Shown here: positions 8,046 to 17,013 of the stretch, piece after piece
Layout: every line of letters begins with the position of its first letter
Position numbering within the stretch: position 1 is the stretch's first letter
Source of the DNA: Prauserella_A sp040645195
Lineage (GTDB): Bacteria > Actinomycetota > Actinomycetes > Mycobacteriales > Pseudonocardiaceae
Direction: 5' to 3'
DNA length: 64,000 nucleotides
NCBI RefSeq assembly: GCF_040645195.1
Contig: NZ_JBEYXW010000033.1
Location: forward strand, 1 to 64,000
Notes under the pieces: model-generated
The model's input: only the letters and a program-made list of their open reading frames with translations
What the model was told of the DNA's origin: nothing
Databases searched by the model: none
Made by a program: the position numbers and the translations under genes

Positions 8046-8660
8046 GTGACGCAGCCTGGTTTGCGGGAACGGAAGAAGCAGCAGACGCGTGATGCGCTGG
8101 AGTCGGCCGCGCTGCGCCTGTTTCAGGCGAAGGGTTACGGCAACACGACGGTCGCCGAGATCGCCGCGGCTGCGGGAGTGTCCACGAAGACACTGTTCAA
8201 CTACTTCTCCGGCAAGGAAGACGTGCTCTTCGGCCGCAGGCGCCAGCGCATCGACGACATGGAGCGGCTGCTGGCCGAGGAACTGCGGGAGACCCCGCCC
8301 GCGCAGGCGCTGCCGCGGGTGGCCGAGCGCCTGCTCGACTGGACGGCCGCCAGGGACGCTGCCGCACAGGCGGACGACGTCGCCGAAATCCGGCTCATCA
8401 TGACCGTTCCCGAACTACGGGCGCGCCTGCTCTCGCTGGCGTGGGAGCTGCAGCGACGGCTCTCGGCGGTGCTGTGTGCGGCCTACCCTCGGCACATCGA
8501 CCCCGTCACCGCGGCAGGCGCGGTGGGTGCGCTGGTCGGCGCGATGCACGCCGCGGCGCGGGAGTCCCTGGACAGCGGGGGAACCGCCGCCGAGCTCCGC
8601 GCCGCGGCGCGCCGGGGTCTCGCCGTGGCGGCCCGTGGCCTCGACCGCCTCGGCGAGTGA
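8046..8660 (+). CDS. TetR/AcrR family transcriptional regulator
   Basis: This 204-residue repressor-type protein has an N-terminal HTH (about residues 8-60, with TTVAEIAAAAGVSTKTLFNYF) and a C-terminal ligand-binding domain. The GTG start at 8046 lacks a ribosome site but sits at the predicted transcription start of a leaderless promoter. It is divergent from the P450/ferredoxin operon and most likely regulates it through the palindrome at 8004-8018. The C-terminal half is Ala-rich and gives no clue to the inducer. Confidence 0.9.
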   Translation: MTQPGLRERKKQQTRDALESAALRLFQAKGYGNTTVAEIAAAAGVSTKTLFNYFSGKEDVLFGRRRQRIDDMERLLAEELRETPPAQALPRVAERLLDWTAARDAAAQADDVAEIRLIMTVPELRARLLSLAWELQRRLSAVLCAAYPRHIDPVTAAGAVGALVGAMHAAARESLDSGGTAAELRAAARRGLAVAARGLDRLGE

Positions 8661-8665
8661 CCGTG

Positions 8666-9331
8666 TCAGGAGCCGTGCGGGTCGGCACCGTCGAGGAACA
8701 CGTGGACATGGCCCACCCCGGTGGCCACACCGGCGACGTCGAGCTGGGTGGCCGCCGTCGACCACGCGTGCACTGCGTCGTCGTGTAGCTCGCCGGCAAG
8801 TACCCGCAGCCGTGCGGCCAGCTCGCCCTCGGCAACCAGCGCGGCGGCGTAGGTTTCCACCGCCCGGTCGAGGGTGGTGATCGCCCCGGCGAGGCCGGAA
8901 CGCGCCAGGTTCACCTCGGTGCCGCCGGACGGCCGCTCCGCGAACGGCGCGGCGGCCGTGTCGAGCGCCTGCCGCCACTGCGTGACCTGCTCCGCCGTCG
9001 CGCTGCCGGAACCAGCGGCCTGTTCGAGCCCGTCGAGTACCGTCGTCACCTCGGCTCTTGCCTGCTCGGCCGCGGTGACCAGGGCCCTGGTGAGCTCGGC
9101 GTCCCGCTGCCTCTCCTGTTCCTGTAGTTCGGCGGCCCGGTCCTGCATCGGGTCGCCACCGAAAGCCGAGGGCAACAGCACTACCGCGAGCGCGGCGAGT
9201 ACCCCGGCCACCGCGCCTGCCGCGAACACGGCGACGGCGCGGGGCCGGAGCCGCGACGGGCGAACCCGTCGCGACTCCGGCTGGTGCGCGGAACGGCCCG
9301 GCATCCGCCCGCGCGTCTTCACTGATCCCAC
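8666..9331 (-). CDS. Hypothetical single-pass membrane-anchored protein
   Basis: I do not recognise this protein of about 221 residues. It has a basic N-terminus, one membrane helix (AVAVFAAGAVAGVLAALAVV) and an extracytoplasmic, mostly helical domain rich in Ala, Glu and Gln with a likely coiled coil just after the membrane (QDRAAELQEQERQRDAELTR). It ends with HVHVFLDGADPHGS. The GTG at 9331 overlaps the stop of the ThuA/PQQ gene by 1 nt (TAGTG); GTG 9322 and ATG 9304 are alternatives. It is the last gene of the sugar-utilisation operon, which suggests an envelope role near that secreted enzyme, but this is inference. Confidence 0.6.
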   Translation of the reverse strand: MGSVKTRGRMPGRSAHQPESRRVRPSRLRPRAVAVFAAGAVAGVLAALAVVLLPSAFGGDPMQDRAAELQEQERQRDAELTRALVTAAEQARAEVTTVLDGLEQAAGSGSATAEQVTQWRQALDTAAAPFAERPSGGTEVNLARSGLAGAITTLDRAVETYAAALVAEGELAARLRVLAGELHDDAVHAWSTAATQLDVAGVATGVGHVHVFLDGADPHGS

Positions 9332-12300
9332 TAGCCGCGCCACTGCTCGATCAGCGCATTGGCGTCGCGGACCAGTACTGCTCGCACCTGCTCATCGCCG
9401 ACCCGCCTGTCTGCGATGCCCGCGAACACCCGCATCATCTCGCTCGCGGCCTTGGACTGCCCGTAGCGCTGCAGCGCCTCGGCAGTGGTGACCGCGGTCC
9501 GCAACGCGATGGACGTGTTCCGGTCGATCCGGCCCTCGTCGCTGAACCGCTTGACAAGCGCACGCACGTCCTTCGCCGAGGTCGTCACAGTGAACGTGAC
9601 CGTCCGTTCGGCGACGTTGCCCGCCCGGTCGGTCGCGGTCACCACGAGCTCATGGGTACCGAGGTCCAGCGTGTACAGCGGCACGACCGCGCCGCTCTCC
9701 AGTGCCTGTCCGTCCACTGTGGCCTCGGTGCTCGCCACACCGGAGCCCTCATCGGTGGCCTCCCAGCCGATGGTGAGATCCGCCGAGTCGCCGTAGCTGG
9801 CGCCATCGTCCACACCGGACACCTCGATCACCGGCGGCTGCTCGTCCGCGGGCTGCGCGACGCCGTCGCCCACCACCCGGATCGAGTCGAGGTCGAACGG
9901 GCTCGACATCGCGCCGCGGAACACGAGGAACAGCTCGTTGGACCCACCCGGATCGGTGACGGGTACCTCGGGTAGCGAGACGTAGTTGTCCCAGCCACCC
10001 GTGCTCGGCACCGGAACGTTGGCCACCAGCGGGCCGTCGACCGAACCGGACCGCAGCTCCACGGCACCGCCCCGGCCATCGGGTGCGGACACCCGCAGCG
10101 AGACCGCGTCGACGCCGGTGAAGTTCACCGGGTTGAACGCGATCCAGTCGCCGTCGTCGATGTCGCCGATACGCCTGCCGCCCTCGGCCCCTGCCTGCGA
10201 GACGATCCGGATACCCTGCGAGTTGGTGAAGTGCTCAGCCTGCTTGTGCTTGGGCTGCAACATCACCGCGTCCCGGCCGGTGAGCGCGGGAACGCCGTCG
10301 GCACCGTTGTCGGTGTAGCTGGCGTCCACCGAATAGTAGACGTTCGCGCCCGCGTGCCCGTCGTCGATGATGGTCTCGATCGTGCCCTCACAGGCGTTGA
10401 TCGGGTCCAACGGGTGGCCGTGGCTGTCGTGTCCCAACGCCGGCTGGACCACGGCCCTTGAGCAGTCGATCTCGGGGTCCTCGACGTCGGTCACATTGAC
10501 CCGGAACGGCACCTGGTCGCCGAAGTCGAAGAACCCGCCGTGGGCAGGCAGCTCGACGTCCACGACCGGCGCGGTGTTGCCCGCGGTCACGGTCAGGTTC
10601 GTCACACCCGCCTTGCCGGTCTCGTCGGTCACCGTGAGCTGAACGTTGAACTGCCCCTTCGTGGTGTAGGTGTGCACCGGGTTCGCCTCGGTCGAGGTGT
10701 TGCCGTCGCCGAAGTCCCATGCATAGGTGACCGCGGTGCCCTCCGGATCGTGCGAGCCCTCACTGGAGAAACGGACCTCCAGCGGCAGCTGCCCGGCCTG
10801 CGGCGTCGCGGTCGCCTCGACGATCGGCCTGCGGTTGCCCTGCGTGTACTCGATCCGGTAGAGCCCCGAGTCGGGGTTGTCCCTACCGAAGCCGCCACCC
10901 CACTCCAGCAGGTACATCGCGCCGTCCGCACCGAAGCGCATGTCCATCGGGGCAAGCGTCGGCTGGCTGCTCAGCCACTGGTCGATGTCCAGCAACGAGC
11001 CCTGCTCGTCGAGCGAGAAGGTGTAGATCTTGTTGCGGGACCACTCGTAGAAGAACGGCTTGCCGTCGTAGTACTCGGGGAACTTGACCTCCGACTCCAG
11101 GTTCGGGTCGTAGCGGTACACCGGCCCACCCATCGGTGCGGCGCCGCCGGTGCCCAGGTCGGGGAACTCCGCCGAAGCACCGTAGCCGTACCACACGTCG
11201 GCTTCCTGGGACGGCGGAAGCTCGGTGAGCCCGGTGTTGTTCGGCGAGTCGTTCACCGGGTTGGCACAGTCGAACTTCTCGCCCGACACACCGGTGGCGA
11301 AGTCGTAGTCGTTGTACGGAATGTTGTTGCCGACGCAGTACGGCCAGCCGTAGTTACCCGGCTCCCGCACGATGTTCCACTCCACCTTGCCGTCCGGCCC
11401 ACGGTTCGGGTTGGCCGAGCCGGCATCCGGCCCGTAGTCGGCCATGTAGATCGTGCCGTCGGTGTCGACGGTGAACCGGAACGCGTTGCGGAAGCCCATC
11501 GCGTAGATCTCCGGGAGCGTCTGCGCGGTACCCGGCGCGAACATGTTGCCCTCGGGGATCGTGTAGCCGCCCTCGGGCTCCGGGTGGATCCGCAGGATCT
11601 TGCCGCGCAGGTCGTTGGTGTTGGCCGACGTCTTCTGCGCGTCGAACAGGTCCCGCCCGGGTCGCTCGTCGATCGGGCTGTACCCACTGGACTGGAACGG
11701 GTTGGTGTCGTCGCCGACGCCGATGTAGAGGTTCCTGCCCGGCCCGAAGGTCAGGTAGCCACCGGTGTGCCCCGGTTCCTCCCGCCTCGAAGCCGGGATG
11801 TCGAGGATCTGGACCTCGGAGTCCATGGCGATCGTGAGGCCCTGCACCGTGAACCGGGAGACCCGGTTGATCTCCTCGGTCCCAGGCGGCGAGTAGTAGA
11901 GGTAGATCCACCCGTTGTCGGCGAAGGCCGGGTCGAGCGCCAGCCCGACGAGACCGTCCTCACCACCGGAGTACACGGGCAGGTCCAGCGCCGTGGACAC
12001 GGCCTCGGTCTCGGGGTCGTAGACGCGGACCTGGCCGAGGATCTCGGTGTAGAAGACCCGCCCGTCCGGAGCGACGTCCAGCGCCACCGGTGCGCTCGTG
12101 TTGGTGTCCAGGGGAACCTTCTCGAACGCACTGTCCACTGTGGCCGAACAGTCCGCCTCGGCGACACCCGCGGCGGTACGCACACCGCCGAGCAGGTGCT
12201 GGATGAACTCCGGCTCGCTGTAGGCCGCCGTGGGATGTCCCATGGCGGTCGCCCACACACGCGCGGTGCCCACGTCACGGCACCAGGAGATCGGGTGGTC

Positions 12301-12942
12301 GGCCCCCATGGCGTCCCCGCCGGGGTTGTAGGTCCGCTCATCGACGTTCACCAGCACGTGCGCCTTCCCACGCATGCTGACGTCGAAGTTGTACCACTCC
12401 TCCGCGCGCTGCCAGCGCTCCGGCAGCCCGGCCGTCGACGGGTGTTGTTCGTCGACGACGTAAGCGGTGCCCGGCAGCACGCCCGGCGAGTGCGACGGCA
12501 TGTGCGATCCGGCGTTGACGAGGTCGTCCCACCAGGGGAACTCGTTCTCGATGCCCATGTCGGTCGCGTTGTGGATCGCGGCGATGCCGCCACCACCCTG
12601 CACATAGGACTGGATAGCCTGGCGTTGTTCGTCGTTCTCCCAGACCATGCCCGACGTCTGGAACATGATCACGACGTCGTAGCCGGCGAGGTCGGCGTCG
12701 TTGAAGACGCTGGAGTCCTCGGTGTGGTCGACGGTGAAGTTGTTGTCGGCGGCGAGTTGTTCGAACCTCGCCACGCCTGCGGGGATGGAGTCGTGCCGGT
12801 ACCCGGCGGTCTTGGTGAACAACAGTGCGTTGAACTCGGGCTCCTGCGCCTGCGCGACCGCCATCGGGGCGAGCCCGACAGCGACCAGCGCGCCGAGCAT
12901 CGCGGCGCCGACCCGTGGTAAGAACCTCGTGCTTCTGCTCAT
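9331..12942 (-). CDS. Secreted ThuA / PQQ-type sugar dehydrogenase / PKD / CBM6 protein
   Basis: This is a 1,203-residue exported multidomain protein. Order: signal peptide (to about residue 33); ThuA-like domain (about 35-265; trehalose-utilisation family with a glutamine-amidotransferase fold); six-bladed propeller of the GSDH/sorbosone dehydrogenase type (about 275-690, with GEDGLVGLALDP, PGHTGGYLTFGP and MGFRNAFRF), a PQQ-dependent sugar oxidase fold; PKD domain (about 700-790, YAWDFGDG); a linker; CBM6-like domain (about 905-1030, ending FDLDSIRVVG); Ig-like domain (about 1045-1130); and a helical C-terminal segment of about 70 residues resembling FIMAH-type repeats. It ends the sugar ABC operon, implying extracellular capture and oxidation of a sugar or glycan. 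No PQQ synthesis genes are near. Confidence 0.88.
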   Translation of the reverse strand: MSRSTRFLPRVGAAMLGALVAVGLAPMAVAQAQEPEFNALLFTKTAGYRHDSIPAGVARFEQLAADNNFTVDHTEDSSVFNDADLAGYDVVIMFQTSGMVWENDEQRQAIQSYVQGGGGIAAIHNATDMGIENEFPWWDDLVNAGSHMPSHSPGVLPGTAYVVDEQHPSTAGLPERWQRAEEWYNFDVSMRGKAHVLVNVDERTYNPGGDAMGADHPISWCRDVGTARVWATAMGHPTAAYSEPEFIQHLLGGVRTAAGVAEADCSATVDSAFEKVPLDTNTSAPVALDVAPDGRVFYTEILGQVRVYDPETEAVSTALDLPVYSGGEDGLVGLALDPAFADNGWIYLYYSPPGTEEINRVSRFTVQGLTIAMDSEVQILDIPASRREEPGHTGGYLTFGPGRNLYIGVGDDTNPFQSSGYSPIDERPGRDLFDAQKTSANTNDLRGKILRIHPEPEGGYTIPEGNMFAPGTAQTLPEIYAMGFRNAFRFTVDTDGTIYMADYGPDAGSANPNRGPDGKVEWNIVREPGNYGWPYCVGNNIPYNDYDFATGVSGEKFDCANPVNDSPNNTGLTELPPSQEADVWYGYGASAEFPDLGTGGAAPMGGPVYRYDPNLESEVKFPEYYDGKPFFYEWSRNKIYTFSLDEQGSLLDIDQWLSSQPTLAPMDMRFGADGAMYLLEWGGGFGRDNPDSGLYRIEYTQGNRRPIVEATATPQAGQLPLEVRFSSEGSHDPEGTAVTYAWDFGDGNTSTEANPVHTYTTKGQFNVQLTVTDETGKAGVTNLTVTAGNTAPVVDVELPAHGGFFDFGDQVPFRVNVTDVEDPEIDCSRAVVQPALGHDSHGHPLDPINACEGTIETIIDDGHAGANVYYSVDASYTDNGADGVPALTGRDAVMLQPKHKQAEHFTNSQGIRIVSQAGAEGGRRIGDIDDGDWIAFNPVNFTGVDAVSLRVSAPDGRGGAVELRSGSVDGPLVANVPVPSTGGWDNYVSLPEVPVTDPGGSNELFLVFRGAMSSPFDLDSIRVVGDGVAQPADEQPPVIEVSGVDDGASYGDSADLTIGWEATDEGSGVASTEATVDGQALESGAVVPLYTLDLGTHELVVTATDRAGNVAERTVTFTVTTSAKDVRALVKRFSDEGRIDRNTSIALRTAVTTAEALQRYGQSKAASEMMRVFAGIADRRVGDEQVRAVLVRDANALIEQWRG

Positions 12943-12996
12943 GGGTTCCTCACGTGTAAATGGGGAGTGGACACGGCGTGCCGGCGCCGCAGAGCG

Positions 12997-13860
12997 TCAG
13001 TGCGTGTGTCGTTGCCCCGTCATCACCTCCTTCAAGAACCCGAGACCGTCGAAGGCCAGCGCGTCCTGGCTCTCGGCCAGCGGGCGCCAGATCGAGGCGG
13101 CCGTGGCAATGCTCTGGTTGTGTGCGGTGAAGGATTCGATACACAGTGGACCGTCGTATCCGGCGTCGTCGAGCGCGCCGAGCAGGCCCGGCCAGTCGAG
13201 GTGGTCACGCCCGGGCGTGCCGCGGTCGTTGCCGCACACCTGGACGTGGGCAATGTGTCCTGCCGCGCCACGGATGGCGGCGGCGATGTCGACCTCCTCG
13301 ATGTTCTGGTGGTAGACGTCAAGGGCGACACCGCAGGAGGGCAGCCCCTCGATCGCCTCCAGTGTCTGCGCCACGGTGTTGAGCAGGCTGGTTTCGTAGC
13401 GGTTCAACGGCTCCACACCCAGTACAACGCCCGCCTGCCGCGCATGGTCGAGCACGGGCGCGAGGTTGTCCCGCAGCTCCCGCACGCACGCGGCACGCTC
13501 GTCGGTTGTCGTCCGCCAGGTACGGCCCACCGAGGCGTAGGCGGGCCCGCACAGGGTCGGCGAGCCGACCGTGGCGGCGATGTCAATACAGCTGCGCAGG
13601 TAGTCCCGCGTCGCGGTGACGGTCGCCGGGTCGGCCTGCACCAGCTCGCGGCCCGGTGGCATCACCAGTGCCACCGAGGCCGCGAGGCCGAGGTCGGACA
13701 ACAACTCCGCCGCGGCGTCCGGTGCCCAGTCGCCGAGGTTCTCGACCGGCAGCTCCAGCACATCGAACCCGCCAGCCGCTACCTTCGGCGCGATCGTGGC
13801 CAGGCCACGATCGTCCAGCGGCGAGGTCCACACCCACGTGTTGACACCGAGGGCGTGCAT
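12997..13860 (-). CDS. Sugar phosphate isomerase/epimerase (AP endonuclease 2 TIM barrel)
   Basis: This 287-residue TIM barrel belongs to the xylose-isomerase-like family that includes tagatose/psicose 3-epimerases and IolE/IolI. Conserved metal and proton-transfer positions are seen in GVEPLNRYE, ALDVYHQNIEE, HVQVCGNDRGTPG and CIESFTAH. The ATG at 13860 follows the stop of the binding-protein gene by 2 nt, so it is coupled to the transporter. Its place directly after a monosaccharide ABC transporter implies it converts the imported sugar inside the cell; which sugar is not evident. Confidence 0.87.
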   Translation of the reverse strand: MHALGVNTWVWTSPLDDRGLATIAPKVAAGGFDVLELPVENLGDWAPDAAAELLSDLGLAASVALVMPPGRELVQADPATVTATRDYLRSCIDIAATVGSPTLCGPAYASVGRTWRTTTDERAACVRELRDNLAPVLDHARQAGVVLGVEPLNRYETSLLNTVAQTLEAIEGLPSCGVALDVYHQNIEEVDIAAAIRGAAGHIAHVQVCGNDRGTPGRDHLDWPGLLGALDDAGYDGPLCIESFTAHNQSIATAASIWRPLAESQDALAFDGLGFLKEVMTGQRHTH

Positions 13861-13862
13861 GC

Positions 13863-15035
13863 TCACTGCCAGCGCTGCGGGAAGCCGGGCATCTCCTGGC
13901 AACCGCACAGACCGTAGTGCAGGGGCGGCATACCGGCGGTGAGGTAGTTGTCGAGGGTGCCCGAGTCGATCACCGGTTGCGGCAGGATCCACTCCTTGGG
14001 CACCTGCTCGCCGTTCAGGATCTTCAGCGCGGCGATGACCGGCGTGCGCCACTGGTAGGTCGGGTAGGTCGGCGCGAGCGCGGTGAGGTTCTCGTCCTTC
14101 CACTTCTGCAGGAACTGCTGCTGGTCCTCACCGGAGATCGCGGGCGGCTCCACCCCGGCATCCTCGAACGCCTCCAGCACAGCGACCGCCGCGGTGCCGT
14201 CGTCCATCCAGATGCCGTCGATCTGCCCCTCGCGCTGCAGGTAGTCCGACACGATGTTCTTGGCCGTGGCGCTGTCGTTCTCGGTGAACTCCGCGCCGAC
14301 GACCTGGACACCGTTCTCCTGCAGGATCCGATCGGCCGCGGCCCAGCGATGCTCCAGCACGTCGACACCCGGCAGCACGCGCAGCGCGAGCACCTTGCCG
14401 CCCTCGCCCACCTGCTCCGACAGGAACTCCGCTGCCGTCGCGCCGAACGCGTAGCCGCCAATGGGGTGGATGAAGGTCACCGGGCACTCGGTGTTGACCC
14501 CGCGGTCGAACACGATCACCGGAATGCCGCTGCCGCAGGCGTTCTCCACCGCCGGGGTCAGGGTGGCCGTCGTGTTCGGAGAGACGATCAGCGCGTCACA
14601 GCCCTGGGACACGAGCGAGGAGATGTCGCTGATCTGCTTGTCGTCCTTGGCCTCCGCGTCCAGCACGGTGAACTCGGAGATGTCGTCGTGCAGGTCCACT
14701 TCGGCCTGCATGGTCTTCCAGCCCACCTGCCGCCACGGGTTGTCCACCGAGGCGTTGGAGAAGCAGACCTTGTGCGGACCGTCCTTTTGGTACTGGGCGG
14801 TGTCCACCATCTCCGGTTCCAGTGACTGCTCCCACGGCCGGTCGGCCGGGCCCTCGGGGGCGGCGTCGCGCAGCGCGAGCTGGCGCTGGTACTCGCCCTG
14901 GTCGAAGAACTCCGACGGCGCCGAGCTCTGCGGCGCCGACGACGACTCCGGCCCAGGGTCGGCAGGCAGATCACTCGAGCATGCCGAGAGCACGAGCGCG
15001 CCCGTGGCCAGCACGATCGTGCAAGCCCTTTTCAT
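13863..15035 (-). CDS. Sugar ABC transporter substrate-binding lipoprotein (RbsB type)
   Basis: This 390-residue lipoprotein has a signal peptide with lipobox LSAC (Cys19 lipidated), followed by a Ser/Pro-rich linker and a periplasmic-binding type 1 domain (peripla_BP_4 class) that would capture a monosaccharide at the outer membrane face. The stretch from VCFSNASVDNPWRQVG through KTMQAEVDLH is typical of ribose/galactose-type binders. The ATG overlaps the stop of nothing upstream but its own start shares ATGA with the end of the preceding permease reading frame in the operon order ATPase-permease-permease-binder. Confidence 0.9.
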   Translation of the reverse strand: MKRACTIVLATGALVLSACSSDLPADPGPESSSAPQSSAPSEFFDQGEYQRQLALRDAAPEGPADRPWEQSLEPEMVDTAQYQKDGPHKVCFSNASVDNPWRQVGWKTMQAEVDLHDDISEFTVLDAEAKDDKQISDISSLVSQGCDALIVSPNTTATLTPAVENACGSGIPVIVFDRGVNTECPVTFIHPIGGYAFGATAAEFLSEQVGEGGKVLALRVLPGVDVLEHRWAAADRILQENGVQVVGAEFTENDSATAKNIVSDYLQREGQIDGIWMDDGTAAVAVLEAFEDAGVEPPAISGEDQQQFLQKWKDENLTALAPTYPTYQWRTPVIAALKILNGEQVPKEWILPQPVIDSGTLDNYLTAGMPPLHYGLCGCQEMPGFPQRWQ

Positions 15036-16021
15036 GGGGACCTCCTTGTCCGTAACAGCGAGCGACCGACCGCGGCATAGGCCACGGCGGCGATGATGAT
15101 CACGCCCTGGACGGCCGATTCGAGGCCGCCGGCGATTCCGAGCAGGTTGAGCAGCGAGAACAACGCCTCCAGAGTCAGCGCACCCGCCATGGCGGCGACG
15201 ACCGAACCTCGGCCACCGCCGAGCACCACACCGCCGAGTACGACGGCGGTGATGACGCGGAACTCAAGGCCGTCACCGACCTGTGCCGAGACTCCGGCGA
15301 ACCCGCCGAGCAGGATCGCCGCGATCGCGGCCGAGACGCCGGAGAGTACGAACGCCAGCGTGCGCAGGCGTTCCACCCGGCCACCGGCGAGCCGGACGGC
15401 GGTCTCGTTGTCGCCGATGGCCACCAGTTGCCGTCCGGTTCCCCCGCGCATGAACAGCACCGCGGCCACCACGAGCACCGCGAGCAGCACCACCGACCAC
15501 GGCACCTGGCCGAGCAGCGGCACGGTGAAGCCTTCGCGGCCCACCGTCCGGAACGCATCCGACAGCGCCCCGCGCGGCGAGCCGTCCGTCCACAGGAACA
15601 CCGCACCGTCGAGCACGAGCAGCATGCCGAGCGTGACGATGAACGACGGCACGAGCAGCCTGGTGGTGATCAGCCCGTTGACGAGGCCGACCAGCGCGCC
15701 GGTGACGAGCAGCAGCGCCAGCACCCACACCGTCGCCGATTCCTCCCCGTCGATCAGCCGGGCGGCGATCACCACCTCGGCCGTCACGAGCGAGCCCACC
15801 GACAGGTCGAAACCACCGCTGACGATGACAAAGTACTGGCCGATGGCGAGGATCATCAGCGGCGCCGCCCGCTTGAGCAGCGCGAGATAGCCAGCCGGTT
15901 CGCTGTAGGCCGGGCCGGCGAAGGCGAGCGCGACGAGCAGCGCCGCCAGCACCACGAGCACCGGACCGGTGCCCTCGGCGAGCTTGATCCGCGGCGGCCG
16001 CCGCGTTTCGGTGGTCGTCAT
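15032..16021 (-). CDS. Sugar ABC transporter permease (RbsC/XylH type)
   Basis: This 329-residue inner membrane permease of the BPD_transp_2 family has 8-10 hydrophobic segments and the family signature GGFDLSVGSLVT near residue 73 and AVVLGGVVLGGGRGSV near residue 255. It shares 4 nt with the binding-protein start (TCAT at 15032-15035) and 4 nt with the upstream permease (16018-16021), so the whole transporter is translationally coupled. It probably forms a heterodimeric channel with the second permease. Confidence 0.93.
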   Translation of the reverse strand: MTTTETRRPPRIKLAEGTGPVLVVLAALLVALAFAGPAYSEPAGYLALLKRAAPLMILAIGQYFVIVSGGFDLSVGSLVTAEVVIAARLIDGEESATVWVLALLLVTGALVGLVNGLITTRLLVPSFIVTLGMLLVLDGAVFLWTDGSPRGALSDAFRTVGREGFTVPLLGQVPWSVVLLAVLVVAAVLFMRGGTGRQLVAIGDNETAVRLAGGRVERLRTLAFVLSGVSAAIAAILLGGFAGVSAQVGDGLEFRVITAVVLGGVVLGGGRGSVVAAMAGALTLEALFSLLNLLGIAGGLESAVQGVIIIAAVAYAAVGRSLLRTRRSP

Positions 16022-17013
16022 CGCAGGCTCCTCTGCCGCCGCGCGTAGAGCGCCACCGCCACGATGAGCACCACACCGCGCACGACGTCCTTGAAGAACG
16101 GGGTGACACCGAGGTCGTCGAAGATCGTGTCCAGGGTCGCGAGGATGAGGACGCCGCCGATGGTGCCCGCGACGCCGCCGCGCCCACCGGCGAGCAGCGT
16201 CCCACCGAGCACGACCGCGGCGATCGACTCGAGGTCGTAACCGGCGTCAGTGCCGACCCACGGCGCGCCGGAACCCAGCCTGCTGGCCAGGAACAGCCCG
16301 GCCAGCCCGGCCGCGACCGAGCACAGCACGTGCACCTTCACGATGGTGCGGTCGGTGCGGATGCCGGAGAACCGCGCGACTTCCTCGTCACCGCCCACCG
16401 AATAGATGTGGTAGCCGCCCCTCGTCCGGGTCAGGTACCACCAGACGAGCGCCGCCAGTGCCAGCATCACCAACGTCGACACCGGGATCGGCCCGATCCG
16501 GTCGTAGCCGAGACGCTGGAACGCGCGCGGCACGTCGCCCGCGGGCCCCGTGTAGGAGCTCTCCAGGTACCCCCTGATGACGAGCGCGGTTCCCAGCGTG
16601 GCGATGAACGCGTTGACCTTGAGCTTGGTGATCACCAGGCCGTTGATCAGCCCGACACCGGCGGCGCAGGCCAGTGTCAGCAAGACGGCGGGCACGATCA
16701 TCCCCGGATCGCCGCCCATGGTCTCGGCGCCGATCAGCGAGCACAGGCCGATCAGGTAGGCGACCGAGAGGTCCAGCTTCCCGGTCAGGATCACCAGCGT
16801 CTGTCCAATGGCGACCAACCCGAGCGCGGTGCTGCGGGTGAGGATGTTGAGGATGCCGCCCTGGTCGAGCAGCACTCCCCCGTTCACACCCACCAGCACA
16901 CTGCCACCGATGAGCAGCAGTACCAGCGCGAGGTAGACGACCACCGTCGGCTGCCGCAGGGCCGACCGCCGTGGCGCGCGCACAGGGCGCACCACGGTTC
17001 CTGCCGCGGACAC
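16018..17013 (-). CDS. Sugar ABC transporter permease (RbsC/XylH type), second subunit
   Basis: This 331-residue BPD_transp_2 permease has the family signatures TGKLDLSVAYLIG and AVVLGGTLLAGGRGGV. The chosen GTG at 17013 overlaps the ATPase stop codon by 1 nt (TAGTG); the open frame runs much farther upstream inside the ATPase gene but that part is Arg-rich and antisense-like. Two different permeases side by side suggest a heteromeric transporter, as in some rhamnose/autoinducer-2 type systems. Confidence 0.9.
   Translation of the reverse strand: MSAAGTVVRPVRAPRRSALRQPTVVVYLALVLLLIGGSVLVGVNGGVLLDQGGILNILTRSTALGLVAIGQTLVILTGKLDLSVAYLIGLCSLIGAETMGGDPGMIVPAVLLTLACAAGVGLINGLVITKLKVNAFIATLGTALVIRGYLESSYTGPAGDVPRAFQRLGYDRIGPIPVSTLVMLALAALVWWYLTRTRGGYHIYSVGGDEEVARFSGIRTDRTIVKVHVLCSVAAGLAGLFLASRLGSGAPWVGTDAGYDLESIAAVVLGGTLLAGGRGGVAGTIGGVLILATLDTIFDDLGVTPFFKDVVRGVVLIVAVALYARRQRSLR

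Noticed and set aside
10540..12921. 793-codon plus-strand open frame
   Set aside because: It lies wholly opposite the ThuA/PQQ gene, is rich in Arg, Val and His, and has no recognisable domain; long antisense frames are common in high-GC DNA.
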